From JAPOUP01 sp965199865 (lineage in GTDB: Bacteria; Pseudomonadota; Alphaproteobacteria; Rhodobacterales; Rhodobacteraceae): 64,000 bases of DNA. The notes beneath the pieces are model-generated. The model was not told the DNA's origin and did no database searches. It saw only the letters and a program-made list of their open reading frames with translations. This document shows positions 9,393 through 19,991 of the stretch, one piece after another. The number at the start of each line of letters is the position of its first letter. Within the stretch, counting starts at the first letter, position 1. Location: assembly GCA_965199865.1 (NCBI GenBank), contig CBDATU010000011.1, forward strand, positions 372,001-436,000, given 5' to 3'. The position numbers and the translations under genes are program-made.

Positions 9393-12300
9393 ATGCCTGG
9401 GAATGCTCCGATGCCCGAATTCCGCAAGATCCTGATCGCGAACCGTGGCGAGATCGCCATTCGCGTGATGCGTGCAGCCAATGAACTGGGAAAGCTCACC
9501 GTGGCGGTCTATGCCACGGAGGACAAGCTGAGCCTACATCGGTTCAAGGCGGATGAAGCCTATCTTATCGGCGATGGCATGGGGCCGGTGGCAGCCTATC
9601 TTTCGATCAGTGAGATCATCCGCGTGGCGAATGCCTGTGGCGCGGACGCGATCCATCCCGGCTACGGTCTTCTGTCGGAAAATCCCGCATTTTCCGAGGC
9701 CTGCGCAGCGAATGGCATCGCATTCATCGGCCCCAGACCTGAGACCATGCGCGCATTGGGTGACAAGGCGTCAGCCCGCAAGGTCGCCATCGGAGCAGGC
9801 GTGCCCGTGATTCCCGCGACTGGAGTTCTTGGCGAGGACATGGACGAGATTGCGCGCCAGGCCAGCGATATCGGCTATCCGATGATGCTGAAGGCGTCGT
9901 GGGGAGGCGGTGGACGCGGCATGCGCCCAATTTTCAGACAGGAAGATCTGGAGGACAGAATTAGGGAGGGACGGCGCGAGGCGGAGGCGGCGTTCGGCAG
10001 TTCCGAGGGTTATCTGGAGAGGATGATCCAGCGTGCGCGCCATGTCGAGGTCCAGATCCTTGGCGACAGGCACGGCAGTATCTATCACCTTTGGGAGCGT
10101 GACTGCTCGGTGCAGCGGCGTAACCAGAAAGTGGTCGAGCGCGCTCCAGCTCCGTATCTGACCGATGCACAGCGGGAACGACTCTGCCACCTTGGCAGGA
10201 GAATCGCCGAAGCGGTGCATTACGAATGTGCCGGAACCATCGAGTTCCTGATGGATATGGAGACGGATGAATTCCATTTCATTGAGGTAAATCCCCGAAT
10301 CCAGGTGGAACATACCGTCACTGAGGAAGTCACGGGCATCGACATCGTGCAGGCGCAGATTCTTGTCTCTGAAGGCAGAAGTCTGGAGGAAGCCACAGGA
10401 CTCGCCAGGCAGGAAGACGTCAAGCTGGACGGACATGCGATTCAGTGCCGGATCACCACGGAGGATCCGCATAACAGCTTCATTCCTGACTACGGACGCA
10501 TAACCGCGTACCGTGGGGCAACCGGAATGGGCATCCGGCTTGACGGTGGTACCGCCTATTCCGGTGCGGTGATCACTCGATATTACGATTCGCTTCTGGA
10601 AAAGGTCACCGCCTGGGCACCGACGCCAAAGGCCGCGATAGCGCGGATGGACCGCGCTCTGCGCGAGTTCAGGATTCGGGGCGTCAGCACGAACATTGAC
10701 TTCGTCGAGAACCTGCTGCGGCACCCGACGTTTCTGTCAAACGAATACCATACAAGATTCATTGACGAGACCTCCGAACTGTTTGAGTTCTCGCCGCGGC
10801 GTGACCGGGCAACGCGGATTCTCAACTACATCGCCGATGTTACCGTGAACGGGCACCCCGATGTCGAAGGTCGTCCGCGTCCGCCCGCCAGCCTGAAGCT
10901 TCCCAGTCCGCCACGGCCCATACATGATGGGCACCGGCCAGGCGCCAAGCGGCTTCTGGACGAATCCGGTCCTGGCGCCGTTGTGGAATGGCTTGCGGAC
11001 CGAAAGGAGCTGCTGGTCACCGACACGACCATGCGTGATGGGCATCAGTCGCTGCTCGCCACGCGCATGCGGTCGCTGGACATGATACGAATCGCTCCCA
11101 ATTACGCCGCGGACCTGCCGCAGCTATTCTCCGTTGAATGCTGGGGAGGGGCGACATTCGACGTGGCGTACCGGTTTCTACAGGAATGCCCGTGGCAGCG
11201 CCTGCGTGACCTTCGGGCGGCAATGCCCAACCTGATGACGCAGATGCTGCTGCGGGGCTCGAACTGTGTGGGCTATACCAACTATCCCGATAACGTGGTC
11301 CAGGCATTTGTCGCGCAGGCAGCGGAGACGGGCATTGATGTGTTTCGCGTATTCGATCCCCTGAACTGGGTGGAGAACATGCGGGTGGCGATGGATGCGG
11401 TTCTGGAGTCGGGCAAGCTTCTTGAAGGCTCGATCTGCTATACGGGAGACGTTCTTGATCCTGAGCGGTCGAAATATGACCTGAAATATTATGTCGGCAT
11501 GGCGAAGGAACTGAAAGATGCGGGCTCCCATATTCTAGGGCTGAAGGACATGGCAGGGCTTCTCAAGCCTGCATCGGCCCGCGTTCTGGTCAGGACGCTC
11601 AAGGAGGAAATCGGGCTGCCGGTGCATCTGCATACCCATGATACCGCTGGCATTGCCTGTGCTACGATCCTAGCCGCGAGCGAGGTCGGTGCCGATATCG
11701 TCGACTGCGCCATGGACAGTTTCTCCGGCAATACAAGCCAGGCCACTTTGGGAACCGTGGTCGAGGCGCTGCGCCAATCCGACCGTGACACCGGTCTCGA
11801 TATGGACGCCATTCGGCGCATCTCGAATTACTGGGAAGCTGTGCGTGGTCATCTCGCGGCGTTCGAATCAGGTCTTCAGGCACCCGCTTCGGAAGTCTAT
11901 CTGCACGAGATGCCCGGAGGTCAGTTCACCAATCTCAAGGCACAGGCGCGTTCCATGGGACTGGAGGAGCGCTGGCACGAAGTTGCGCAGACCTATGCTG
12001 ATGTAAACCGGATGTTTGGCGACATCATCAAGGTTACGCCCACGTCAAAGGTTGTGGGTGACATGGCCCTAATGATGGTTAGCCAGGGCCTGACCCGGGC
12101 GGATGTCGAGAATTCAGAAGCCGAAATCAGCTTTCCTGACAGCGTGATCGATATGATGCAGGGGCAGATCGGCCAGCCGAAAGGGGGTTTTCCACCGGGC
12201 ATTGTCAGGAGAGTCCTGAAAGAGCGGGAACCATTGACCGTGCGTCCTGGCGCCCTGCTTGCTCCGGAAGATCTGGAAGCCCGTCGGTTGCAAATCGCGG

Positions 12301-12851
12301 AGAGGCTGGGTGTTGGGATCGATGACGAGGATCTGATTGGATATCTCATGTATCCAAAGGTCTTCACGGAATATATGGAACGCCATGCTGCCTACGGTCC
12401 CGTTCGAACGCTTCCGACACGCACGTTTTTCTACGGAATGGAGCCAGGTGAAGAGATCGCCGCTGAGATTGATCCCGGAAAGACGCTTGAGATCCGGCTG
12501 CAGGCGGTTGGGGAAACCCAGGAGAACGGCAATGTGCGGGTCTTTTTCGAACTCAATGGCCAGCCCCGTGTCATGCGCGTTGCCGACCGCAGGATCGCCT
12601 CGACCAAAGTGGCGCATCCAAAGGCCGAAGCCGGCAATCCGTCGCATGTTGGCGCACCAATGCCCGGTGTTGTCGCATCAGTCACGGTGGCAGCCGGCGC
12701 CGAGGTTACGCGAGGCCAATTGCTGCTGACGATTGAGGCGATGAAGATGGAGACGGGGCTGCATGCGGAGCGCGACGGGATCATCAGAACCGTCCATGTT
12801 TCGCCGGGAACACAGATTGATGCGAAGGATTTGCTGGTTGAGATCGAGTGA
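9393..12851 (+). CDS. pyc: Pyruvate carboxylase
   Basis: Biotin-dependent anaplerotic enzyme carboxylating pyruvate to oxaloacetate. At 1152 aa it is full length. An ATP-grasp biotin carboxylase domain occupies about 1-450 (KILIANRGEIAIRVMRAANE, EVNPRIQVEHTVTEE), then a carboxyltransferase domain at about 535-810 (TDTTMRDGHQSLLATRMRS, VHLHTHDTAGIA), a PYC/OADA region, and the biotinyl domain with the lysine in EAMKMET at about residue 1117. The start is either ATG 9393 (GGAG at 9380-9383) or ATG 9411, which gives the family-typical MPEFRKILIANRGE. Stand-alone gene. Confidence 0.97.
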   Translation: MPGNAPMPEFRKILIANRGEIAIRVMRAANELGKLTVAVYATEDKLSLHRFKADEAYLIGDGMGPVAAYLSISEIIRVANACGADAIHPGYGLLSENPAFSEACAANGIAFIGPRPETMRALGDKASARKVAIGAGVPVIPATGVLGEDMDEIARQASDIGYPMMLKASWGGGGRGMRPIFRQEDLEDRIREGRREAEAAFGSSEGYLERMIQRARHVEVQILGDRHGSIYHLWERDCSVQRRNQKVVERAPAPYLTDAQRERLCHLGRRIAEAVHYECAGTIEFLMDMETDEFHFIEVNPRIQVEHTVTEEVTGIDIVQAQILVSEGRSLEEATGLARQEDVKLDGHAIQCRITTEDPHNSFIPDYGRITAYRGATGMGIRLDGGTAYSGAVITRYYDSLLEKVTAWAPTPKAAIARMDRALREFRIRGVSTNIDFVENLLRHPTFLSNEYHTRFIDETSELFEFSPRRDRATRILNYIADVTVNGHPDVEGRPRPPASLKLPSPPRPIHDGHRPGAKRLLDESGPGAVVEWLADRKELLVTDTTMRDGHQSLLATRMRSLDMIRIAPNYAADLPQLFSVECWGGATFDVAYRFLQECPWQRLRDLRAAMPNLMTQMLLRGSNCVGYTNYPDNVVQAFVAQAAETGIDVFRVFDPLNWVENMRVAMDAVLESGKLLEGSICYTGDVLDPERSKYDLKYYVGMAKELKDAGSHILGLKDMAGLLKPASARVLVRTLKEEIGLPVHLHTHDTAGIACATILAASEVGADIVDCAMDSFSGNTSQATLGTVVEALRQSDRDTGLDMDAIRRISNYWEAVRGHLAAFESGLQAPASEVYLHEMPGGQFTNLKAQARSMGLEERWHEVAQTYADVNRMFGDIIKVTPTSKVVGDMALMMVSQGLTRADVENSEAEISFPDSVIDMMQGQIGQPKGGFPPGIVRRVLKEREPLTVRPGALLAPEDLEARRLQIAERLGVGIDDEDLIGYLMYPKVFTEYMERHAAYGPVRTLPTRTFFYGMEPGEEIAAEIDPGKTLEIRLQAVGETQENGNVRVFFELNGQPRVMRVADRRIASTKVAHPKAEAGNPSHVGAPMPGVVASVTVAAGAEVTRGQLLLTIEAMKMETGLHAERDGIIRTVHVSPGTQIDAKDLLVEIE

Positions 12852-12955
12852 TCGAATCTGACTGGTCCTACCCTTGTGAAGCAAATTCTTTCTGACGTCC
12901 GTGCGCGGGTCTTGCATGCTGCTCGCATGACTGGACAGGAGCCGATTCGTCACAT

Positions 12956-13315
12956 CCTTCCCCCCACTAGGACGAGCTCCGCGGGGTGTTGGCGCAAGCC
13001 GGCGCGGATGGTCTGCGAGACGTTCGGCCCGCGCGACCACTGCGGCGGGCTCCGGCAGACCGGCTGCCTGACGGCGCTGCGCCAGCTGGAGCGCGAAGGC
13101 GTGAATTCCCTGCCGGAGCCGAGGCGGCAGGGCGGGACCGGCAGCGTCCACGGCGCATCCTGTCCGCCTGCTCCGCCGGAGGGGGTGCCCGGAAGCGTGG
13201 AGACGGTCGGGGACCTGCGGCTGGAACTGGTGGAGACGCCGGAGCGGCGTGGGGTCAGGAACGCGATGATGGCAGCGGACCACCGCCCTCCATGTCGGTC
13301 GGCAGCTGCCGTAGA
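12956..13315 (+). pseudogene. Relic of a DUF4338 (DruA-like / transposase-associated) protein
   Basis: The plus frame around 13005-13275 reads MVCETFGPRDHCGGLRQTG, CLTALRQLEREGVNSLPEP, then GDLRLELVETPERRGVRNAMMAADH. From memory this is the N-terminal pattern of DUF4338 proteins (RLCERFGW..., LR.LE..G...LP, L.L....R.WN.LM...H). After DH the match shifts frame: the +1 frame reads ALHVGRQLP and then stops, against a usual HVGRQLRYLV. The catalytic remainder is missing. It sits immediately before tRNA-Gly and is probably left over from a mobile element. Family assignment should be checked by profile search. Confidence 0.55.
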
Positions 13316-13415
13316 GCCTCCTGGAAAGACGCTGACGCAGGTCCGCTGCGGACCAGAAGAATTTTGTGCTTGCAGTCCGTCTGATCGTCCATTATCCCAC
13401 GTTTCACTCAAGGAT

Positions 13416-13490
13416 GCGGGCGTAGCTCAGGGGTAGAGCATTACCTTGCCAAGGTAAGGGTCGTGAGTTCGAATCTCATCGCCCGCTCCA
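13416..13490 (+). tRNA. tRNA-Gly (GCC)
   Basis: Clear cloverleaf: acceptor GCGGGCG (13416-13422) pairs with CGCCCGC (13480-13486), D-arm GCTCAGGGGTAGAGC, anticodon stem TTACC/GGTAA enclosing loop TTGCCAA with anticodon GCC at 13448-13450, T-arm GTGAGTTCGAATCTCAT, discriminator T and encoded CCA (13488-13490). Confidence 0.97.
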
Positions 13491-13584
13491 GAAATTCAGG
13501 ACACATGTGAAGAAGGTAGTGCATGGGTGGCTCTACGATGGAGTTCCCCGCGGTCTCCGTGTGCCTAGGATTGCCATGCGAGAC

Positions 13585-15099
13585 TCATGCGGCAGCTGCA
13601 AACAACGTGCTGATGTCCTCCTCTGTCAGTGCAAGCGGCCCGTCGCCGGTTCCTTCGAACAGCGCGTCCGAGAGTGCCTGCTTGCGCTGCTGCATCTGCT
13701 GAATGGCGGTTTCGACCGTTCCGTCAGCGATCATCTTATGCACGAATACCGGCTTGTCCTGTCCGATCCGATGCACCCGGTCCATCGCCTGACGCTCCGT
13801 CGCTGGGTTCCACCATGGATCATAGAGAATAACCGTATCGGCCGCGGTGAGATTAAGTCCGACACCGCCTGCCTTCAGGCTGATCAGGAAAATCTGGGCA
13901 TCCCCGTCCTGGAAGCGCGAGACTACCTGATCGCGGTGTTTTGTCTGTCCATGCAGCATGGTGTAATCCCATCGTCGGCGGGTTATATCCGACTCGATCA
14001 GACGAAGCATTTGGACGAACTGGGAGAACACCAATACCTTACGACCTTCCGCCTGAAGTTCCTCTAGAAGACGCATGAGTCGGGAGCGCTTGGCGCTCCC
14101 ATGCACCTTCCGTGCTGCATCGAGCTTCACCAGTTCCGGATCACAGCAGACCTGACGCAGCTTCAGTAGCGCATCAATGATCGTGATGCGGGAGCCGGCG
14201 ATGCCCTTGAGCTGGACGGCTTTACGAACGCGTTCATCCATCACGACACGGATACTCTCGTAGAGTGCCCGCTGTTCACCTTCGAGAGGAATAAGTTCGT
14301 CCATGACGGTTTTCGAAGGGAGATCGTTGGCGACCTGATCCTTCGAGCGGCGCATGAGGAATGGCTTGATCCGGGTGGATAGGAGGCGCTGCTTTGTGAG
14401 ATCCCCATTCTTCTCAATCGGGTTTCTATACGTCGATCTGAACGACTTGCGATTGCCCAGAAGGCCAGGAATGAGCCAGTCATAGAGTGACCAGAGCTCT
14501 TCGAGATTGTTCTCCATTGGGGTGCCAGTTAAGGCAAGACGCTTCCGGGCGCGAATCTCCCTGATGCGCTTGGACGTGGCTGCCGCGGGATTTTTCACGT
14601 TCTGCGCTTCGTCAAGGATCGCAAGTTCGTATTCATGTTCGAACAGATACCCATGATCGCGCACAATGAGGGGGTAGGTCGTGATTACCAGGTGGTGGTC
14701 GGGTATCCTGTCGAACAGTTTCCGTCGACCCGGGCCGTGCAGGACCAGGATCTTCAGATCTGGTGTGAATCGTGCAGCCTCGCGCTGCCAGTTGCCGATC
14801 AGACTGGTAGGCACGATCAGGAGGCTCGGCCTCTCGGCGTTTCGTTCGAGATGCAGATGTGCAAGCAGAGTCAATGCCTGGACTGTTTTGCCCAGCCCCA
14901 TATCGTCAGAGAGCGCGCCACCGAATCCGAACTCCGATAAGGCTCTCAGCCACCCATATCCAATTTTCTGGTACGGTCGCAAATCTCCGTGCATTGAGTC
15001 GGGTGGCTGTGCCTCAGGAGCATTCGACAATACGCGAAGTCGTTCGCCCAACTCGAGAATTTCCTTCCCTCCTTTCCAGACCACGCCGCTGCCTTTCAA
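13585..15099 (-). pseudogene. SNF2-family helicase, C-terminal ATPase part (split from the upstream SWIM part by a frameshift)
   Basis: The ATPase half of a SWIM/SNF2 (RapA/HepA-like) DNA-dependent ATPase. About 504 aa carry LRPYQKIGYGWLRAL, Walker A DDMGLGKT, DEAQ box LDEAQNVKNP, LTGTPMENNLEELWSLYDW, and the helicase C motifs LISLKAGGVGLNLTAA and DRVHRIGQ. The only start near the overlap is a TTG at 15099 inside the stop of the preceding fragment (TTGA). The conserved sequence continues upstream in this same frame as LPPWQPH, before that start. That means one original protein, broken by loss of one base near the CCC at 15121-15123. Expression as a separate coupled product cannot be excluded. 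Confidence 0.8.
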
Positions 15100-16982
15100 G
15101 TGCGGTTGCCAAGGCGGCAGCCCGGCTCGCCCTCGGCGACGTGAAATCCGAACAGTCCCTGTGCCTCGAGAAAGGCTTCGACAAACGGTGCAATGCGCTC
15201 TCCTTCAATGATGGCGTGAGATCCGTCGGGTAGCGTCAGATAGTAGATGGAACCCGAAAGCAGATGGTGGACATCCTCTCCTTCTTGCAATGCACCAAAC
15301 TCATCGAGAGGTAGACTATCGATGACTTTCAGAATCAGGGGAACGAACTCCACTTCCTGACCATCAGCCTCGAGCTTTAGTGAAAAGCTGAACCAGTCGT
15401 CAATACTGCCTTCGGACGATTCCAGCGAAGTCGAAAATGTGACAGGCCCATCATAGACCTTGTATGGCCAGGACGGATCGATTTCCACCTTCCAGCCTTC
15501 ATCGCGGAGGTCGGGAATCGTTGCGTTGGCGAACATGAGGCCAGACATATGATTTCCAGCCAGTTGACCGGACTTGGGTGGAAAGGCGATATCCGCGCCG
15601 TAGAGGCAATCCAAATGCTGATAATTTACAACAGAATTATCTGGACGGCCGCCTCCGAACTGTATGGCTTCGTTCTCTAGCCGCATCAGGAGCTGCCGCT
15701 CCTGGCGCCTGTCACGATGCACAACCGACAATTCGTCGCCTTCAATGCTCCGAAACCTGCTGCCTCCCAATCCCTGCTTCACGGTGTCCTTCAGGTTACC
15801 ATAGGATAGGGACAGGCGGGCGCATGGGTAAACTGTTGGCGGGCAAGTTTCCTGCCTGTGCTGGCGTTGTCGCCTAGGCCGATAGAAATCTTCTTCCACA
15901 GACAGTCCGTACAGCGTGAGATGCGGCACTGGCTTTAGGTCGCGACGCTTCTTGATCTTCCAGACCTTCGGAGGAGGAACCACCCCATTAAGGCCCCTGA
16001 TTTTCTTGGCAACGAACCTGGTGGATTCAGGCGGTACGGCAGGCGCGGAAACGAGCCATTCGAGTGTCTTTTTGTCGAGTCCTGTTTCCGCTGGGCCGAT
16101 AGCTCCCGAAATGGGATCGTAATAGATCGGCACGGAAAAATGCAGTAATGAGATTGAGGAATCCTCAGAATCGCGGAATTTGACGGTCTGCATGCCTTCC
16201 GCGCCCTGAGACCATCCTACCGACGCGCTTCTCGGCGGAGCCCAGAACAGGACAGGCCCATTGACATCACCGCCACGAGCATTTCCCGTCTCTACAATCT
16301 CGCGCAGGAAATCGGTCGTGAGGTCTCTTGTGAACGTGTCGTTCGAACCCGCATATCCGACCTGCTGTCGGAAAAGGTTCAGTCTGGCAAGAATTCCAAC
16401 ATCTTCGACCGTGAGGAATGCCGGTTTGCGCCTGCTGTCGTGAGTTGGATAATAGTCGTATTCCCGGGTATTTGCCCCGAACTCACCGTTTTTCTTGACG
16501 AATCCCTTGAAAGGAACGATTTCAGCCCGACCGTTCTCGCCATCGCGAACGACATAAACCAACCGGTCCCTCGGTGCCTTATGTGGGACTACGGCATTTT
16601 TGCTGGATCCGTCCTGTTTCCCGTGTCGCGGCGGCGACTGCTTCAGCCATGCCAGCAACTGCGGCGAGCTTGGGTCGGCTATCTTCAGATTCCTGCCTTT
16701 CTGTTGTGCCTGGACCGAGCAAAGGGAAGCCACAACATGCTTGCAGTTGTATCCGACTGGACAGGTGCAGCGACCTTCCAACGAGACAAGCTGGCCGTGC
16801 GACCCGAGTTTCAGGGATATGTCCAAGAAGTAGGAACTTTCGTAGTTGCCCAATACCTCAGCTGTCACATGGCCGTCGTCATCGATGTCGGCATACAGCA
16901 CTTTCCTTTCGTTGAAGTACTGCTGACCCCTGTAGAATGTCCTTTTGTTGACGGTCTGCATGATGTCGTAAAGTGTGAGCAT
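15096..16982 (-). pseudogene. SNF2-family helicase, N-terminal SWIM zinc-finger part
   Basis: From ATG 16982 (MLTLYDIMQTVNKRTFYRGQ) about 628 aa precede a premature TGA. The N-terminus holds a SWIM zinc finger, CTCPVGYNCKHVVAS (CxC...CxH), typical of bacterial SNF2 proteins of roughly 1100-1170 aa; together with the downstream part the length fits. The last codons (EGEPGCRLGNRT) lose similarity to the family, placing the lesion at about 15110-15130. The frame is open up to 17117, but the conserved part begins at 16982. Role inferred: chromatin-like or RNA-polymerase-linked DNA translocase; substrate unknown. Confidence 0.8.
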
Positions 16983-17184
16983 AATCTGTGGACGCCCCTT
17001 TGATTGGTTGACGGACCAAGCCGCAGTCTGTGATGGTTCCCCTGTATGGGAAGCGCGATTTTCCCATTCCCGCGTTGCGCACATGCCGAGGGGCTGGCGC
17101 GAACCGTGACGAATCATCTAAAATCTGAAAATGCCATTTCCCGAACCGATTCGCAACATTCTGTGTGTGGTTTCCTGAATTACG

Positions 17185-17640
17185 CTACAGAAAGTGTTGC
17201 ACCACAGGGTGCGCAAGGGAGTGAAAATGGTGTAATCCCATGACATTGAGCAGGAAGTCCCTGTAATCCCGCACGGCCCCGTCGGCCAGGTCAGGATCGT
17301 CTATCATCACATAGTCGTGCTTGCGCACCTTACTGAAAAGATGAGGATCCAGGTCCTGGCCAGCCTCGACCTTATTGATGATGGCATGAGTTTCAGGTCG
17401 TAACGAAGTGGCGTGGGGGTCGTTAGCGATCCTCCAACGTCCGGTCACGTCTCTAGGTCATCTCCCGATGTGGCACCATCGCCAGCACCTATAGATGATG
17501 AGTGGATCGGAAAGACCTTTCGAGTGCAACGCGTTGAGAGAATACCAGTCGTTTGGAACACGAGTGATCCGTTTCATCAATTCCCTTCCGGCACGCCTGA
17601 ACCAATTGGATAGGTCAAGGACTGGATCAACATCCGCCAT
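17185..17640 (-). pseudogene. Possible decayed hypothetical gene in two frames
   Basis: Two consecutive minus-strand frames read as though they belonged to one protein. The first (17458-17640, 60 aa) begins MADVDPVLDLSNWFRRAGRE and ends with a stop; the second (17185-17448, 87 aa) continues DVTGRWRIANDPHATSLRPE and runs to RDYRDFLLNVMGLHHFHS. Composition looks protein-like, but I recognise no family. This could also be chance. Confidence 0.25.
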
Positions 17641-17728
17641 TTGCGGATTTCGCGACTCACTGGCCGTGTCGCAGGTCTGGAAGGCCGGCGGACAGGAACA
17701 TTCCGTGCCGGCACCCCAAACCGCCTGC

Positions 17729-18148
17729 CTATCCTTTAAGTGCTGCGATTATCCGCTCCGCCTGCTCCTTCAGCACTTCCGTCTTCGCCATGATGCCGGG
17801 AGGCCCCGGCCTTTTGCCCTCATATCTCGGAAGAACGTGGAAATGGAGGTGGAACACCTCCTGCCCGCCAGCTGGTTCATTGAACTGCTGAAGCGTTATT
17901 CCGTCCGCATTGAACGCCTTTATCGCTGCTCGGGAAAGCTTCTGGACAGTGCTCATGCAGGCCGCAAGTTGATCCGGCGAAGCATCAAGCATGTTGCGAG
18001 CGGGTGTCTTCGGAATCACCAGGAGATGCCCGTCAGTCCGCGGCATGATGTCCATGAACGCGTAAGTCGCATCGTCTTCATAAAGCTTCAGGGAAGGAAT
18101 CTCTCCGTGCAGGATCCTGGCGAAAATGTTATCTGGATCGTAGTTCAT
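17729..18148 (-). CDS. HIT-family nucleotide hydrolase
   Basis: Histidine-triad protein of 139 aa from ATG 18148, hydrolysing nucleotide phosphoramidates or related compounds. It shows IFARILHGEIPSLKLYEDD, AFMDIMPRTDGHLLVIPK and the triad HLHFHVLP (H100, H102, H104). The frame is open to 18238, but the extra N-terminus has no similarity to the family. Monocistronic by position. Confidence 0.93.
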   Translation of the reverse strand: MNYDPDNIFARILHGEIPSLKLYEDDATYAFMDIMPRTDGHLLVIPKTPARNMLDASPDQLAACMSTVQKLSRAAIKAFNADGITLQQFNEPAGGQEVFHLHFHVLPRYEGKRPGPPGIMAKTEVLKEQAERIIAALKG

Positions 18149-18298
18149 GGGATGCCTTTCGAACGCGTTTTCAGGATTGACCGCAGGATAGCATGATCCA
18201 GATGCAGAGGTTAAGGCAAGGTCAGGCGGTATGGGCAAGATCGCTGGATATCAGGCCGCAATTCGGTCCCAATGCACGCCCAGACTGACAACCGTGAT

Positions 18299-18823
18299 TC
18301 AGAAATCGGTCGGCGCACCACCCTCCCGCTTGCGCCTGTTCACGAATTCGCTCAGCTCTTCCAGGATTCCCGGATCCATCGGTGGCGGTTCAAAACTGCC
18401 GAGGATGTCCCTCACCATCCGGTTCGCCCTTTCCGCAGTCCAGATCTCACCTGCCAGCGCCCACGCTTCGTAGTTCCGCCAATCCGAGAGAAACGGCTGG
18501 TAGAATGCCGTCTCGTACCGCTCCTGGGTATGCTGAATCCCGAAGAAATGGCCGGAACTGCCAACTTCCCGTATCGCCTCCAGCGCAAGATCTTCCTGGC
18601 CAGTAGCCCATATCCCGGGCTCGAAATACCGTTGGATCATCTGCAGAAGCTCACAGTCCATGACAAATTTCTCGGGGCTTGCGATCAGCCCGCCCTCCAG
18701 CCAGCCAGCCGCGTGGTAGACCATATTCGTGCCGGATTGCACCGCTGACCACAGGGAGTTGGATGTCTCCCACATGGCCTGCCCATCCGGAACATTTGCC
18801 GTACAAACGCCGCTCGCCCGCAT
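18299..18823 (-). pseudogene. mttB: MttB-family corrinoid protein methyltransferase, C-terminal part after frameshift
   Basis: About 174 aa beginning MRASGVCTANVPDGQAMWE, the C-terminal third of a trimethylamine methyltransferase-family protein. In intact relatives this follows directly on MARMYGLP. Here that junction is interrupted: removing one G from the run of four (CCCC on the plus strand at 18830-18833) joins the frame of the upstream part, TAC GGG then CTA CCG ATG CGG, reading YG LPMRASG. So a single-base insertion splits the gene. Confidence 0.8.
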
Positions 18824-19856
18824 CGGTAGCCCCGTACATACGTGCCATCTGGCCAGTCATCTGCGTCGCACGCATGTATTCCGGAGTGCCGAATGCGGGT
18901 GCTCCGGACTTCATATCCACATTGGACGTGAAGGTTCCAAACACGCAGGCACAGCCCGGAGCGACGTACTGGAACAATGCGATCGCGCACAGCGCCTCAG
19001 CGACCGACTGCGCCACGGCACCCGCCATCGTCACTGGAGACATGGCGCCCGCAAGAGTGAACGGCGACACCACAACAGCCTGTCCGCGACGCACGCAGCG
19101 CAGACAACCGTCAATCATTGGATGATCATGCTTCAGGGGTGAGGTCGAGTTGATGTTGGTGTACATCCGTGGTGTGGCCCGGAACTCCTCCTCCGTCAGC
19201 CCGCAGGCGATTTTCACCATTTCCATGACGTCCTCGACCCGCTCTCTACCGAGGCTGTAGGCATGCATTACCTTGTCGGTCAGCGTCAGCTTGTCAAAGA
19301 CGACATCAAGGTGGCGAATCGAGGCATGGATGTCCACCGGCTCGACCGGGTAGCCGCCTGCGAAATGGATGCAGTTGAAATACTGGGTCAGCCTAAGCAG
19401 GTCGGCGCATTGAGCGCGGGTACCGGGAGTTTTGCCACCATCAAGCGACCAGTGGTTTGGAGGCGAACTCACATTGCCAAACACAATGTTCCTGCCACCG
19501 ATTCTCAGCGTCCTGTCTGGATTGCGCGGGATGAGCTGGAACTCACGCGGTGCGCGCGCCAGCATTTCCATAACGAACTCCCGGTCCATTCGCACGTTCT
19601 GTTCTCTGACGGAACAGCCCGCCTCCCGGAAAATCTCCAGGCTCTCTTCATTGAGGAATTCGACTCCGATTTCCTCAAGGATACGCATGGCGCAATCGTG
19701 GACAACCTGCACAGCTTCCCCGTTCAGCGGCTCATTGGGCTGGTCGGGGTTCTCGGGAATCCTCCAGGCCATCTGGGAAATCGCCTGTGGACGGTTCCGT
19801 CGCGGATTGCCCGCCCGCCCGCCGGATCGCTTCCTTCGCGGTGCCGTTTCGGCCAT
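18651..19856 (-). pseudogene. mttB: MttB-family (trimethylamine/betaine:corrinoid) methyltransferase, N-terminal part
   Basis: From ATG 19856 (GGAG 9 bases upstream) this is the first two-thirds of an MttB/MtgB-type enzyme: MRILEEIGVEFLNEESLEIF, NRDPDRT-like RNPDRTLRIGGRN, SSPPNHWSLDGGKTPGT, SPLKHDHPMIDG. The family transfers methyl groups from methylamines or betaines to a corrinoid protein; such non-pyrrolysine members are common in alphaproteobacteria. After MARMYG the frame leaves the family and ends at a TGA, not an amber TAG, so pyrrolysine readthrough does not explain it. No corrinoid protein (MttC) or reactivase is next to it. Confidence 0.8.
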
Positions 19857-19991
19857 GGCCTGTCTCCCTGCTCCTGATCCCAGTTGACAGGAGCCAATGG
19901 ACACGCAGTGCTAAGAAAGCGACGGATTAAGTCGCATTTTCCGGTAAAGTCATACCGGATCAACTGCTGCAGGACGGTCTGGGTTTCGCCT

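Noticed and set aside
9771..10724. 317-aa minus-strand open frame inside pyc
   Set aside because: Antisense of a clearly conserved pyruvate carboxylase domain; no start signal or family features.
18651..18660. Pyrrolysine (UAG) readthrough to explain the split mttB
   Set aside because: The terminating codon is TGA and the frames differ; a single-base indel at 18830-18833 explains the split fully.
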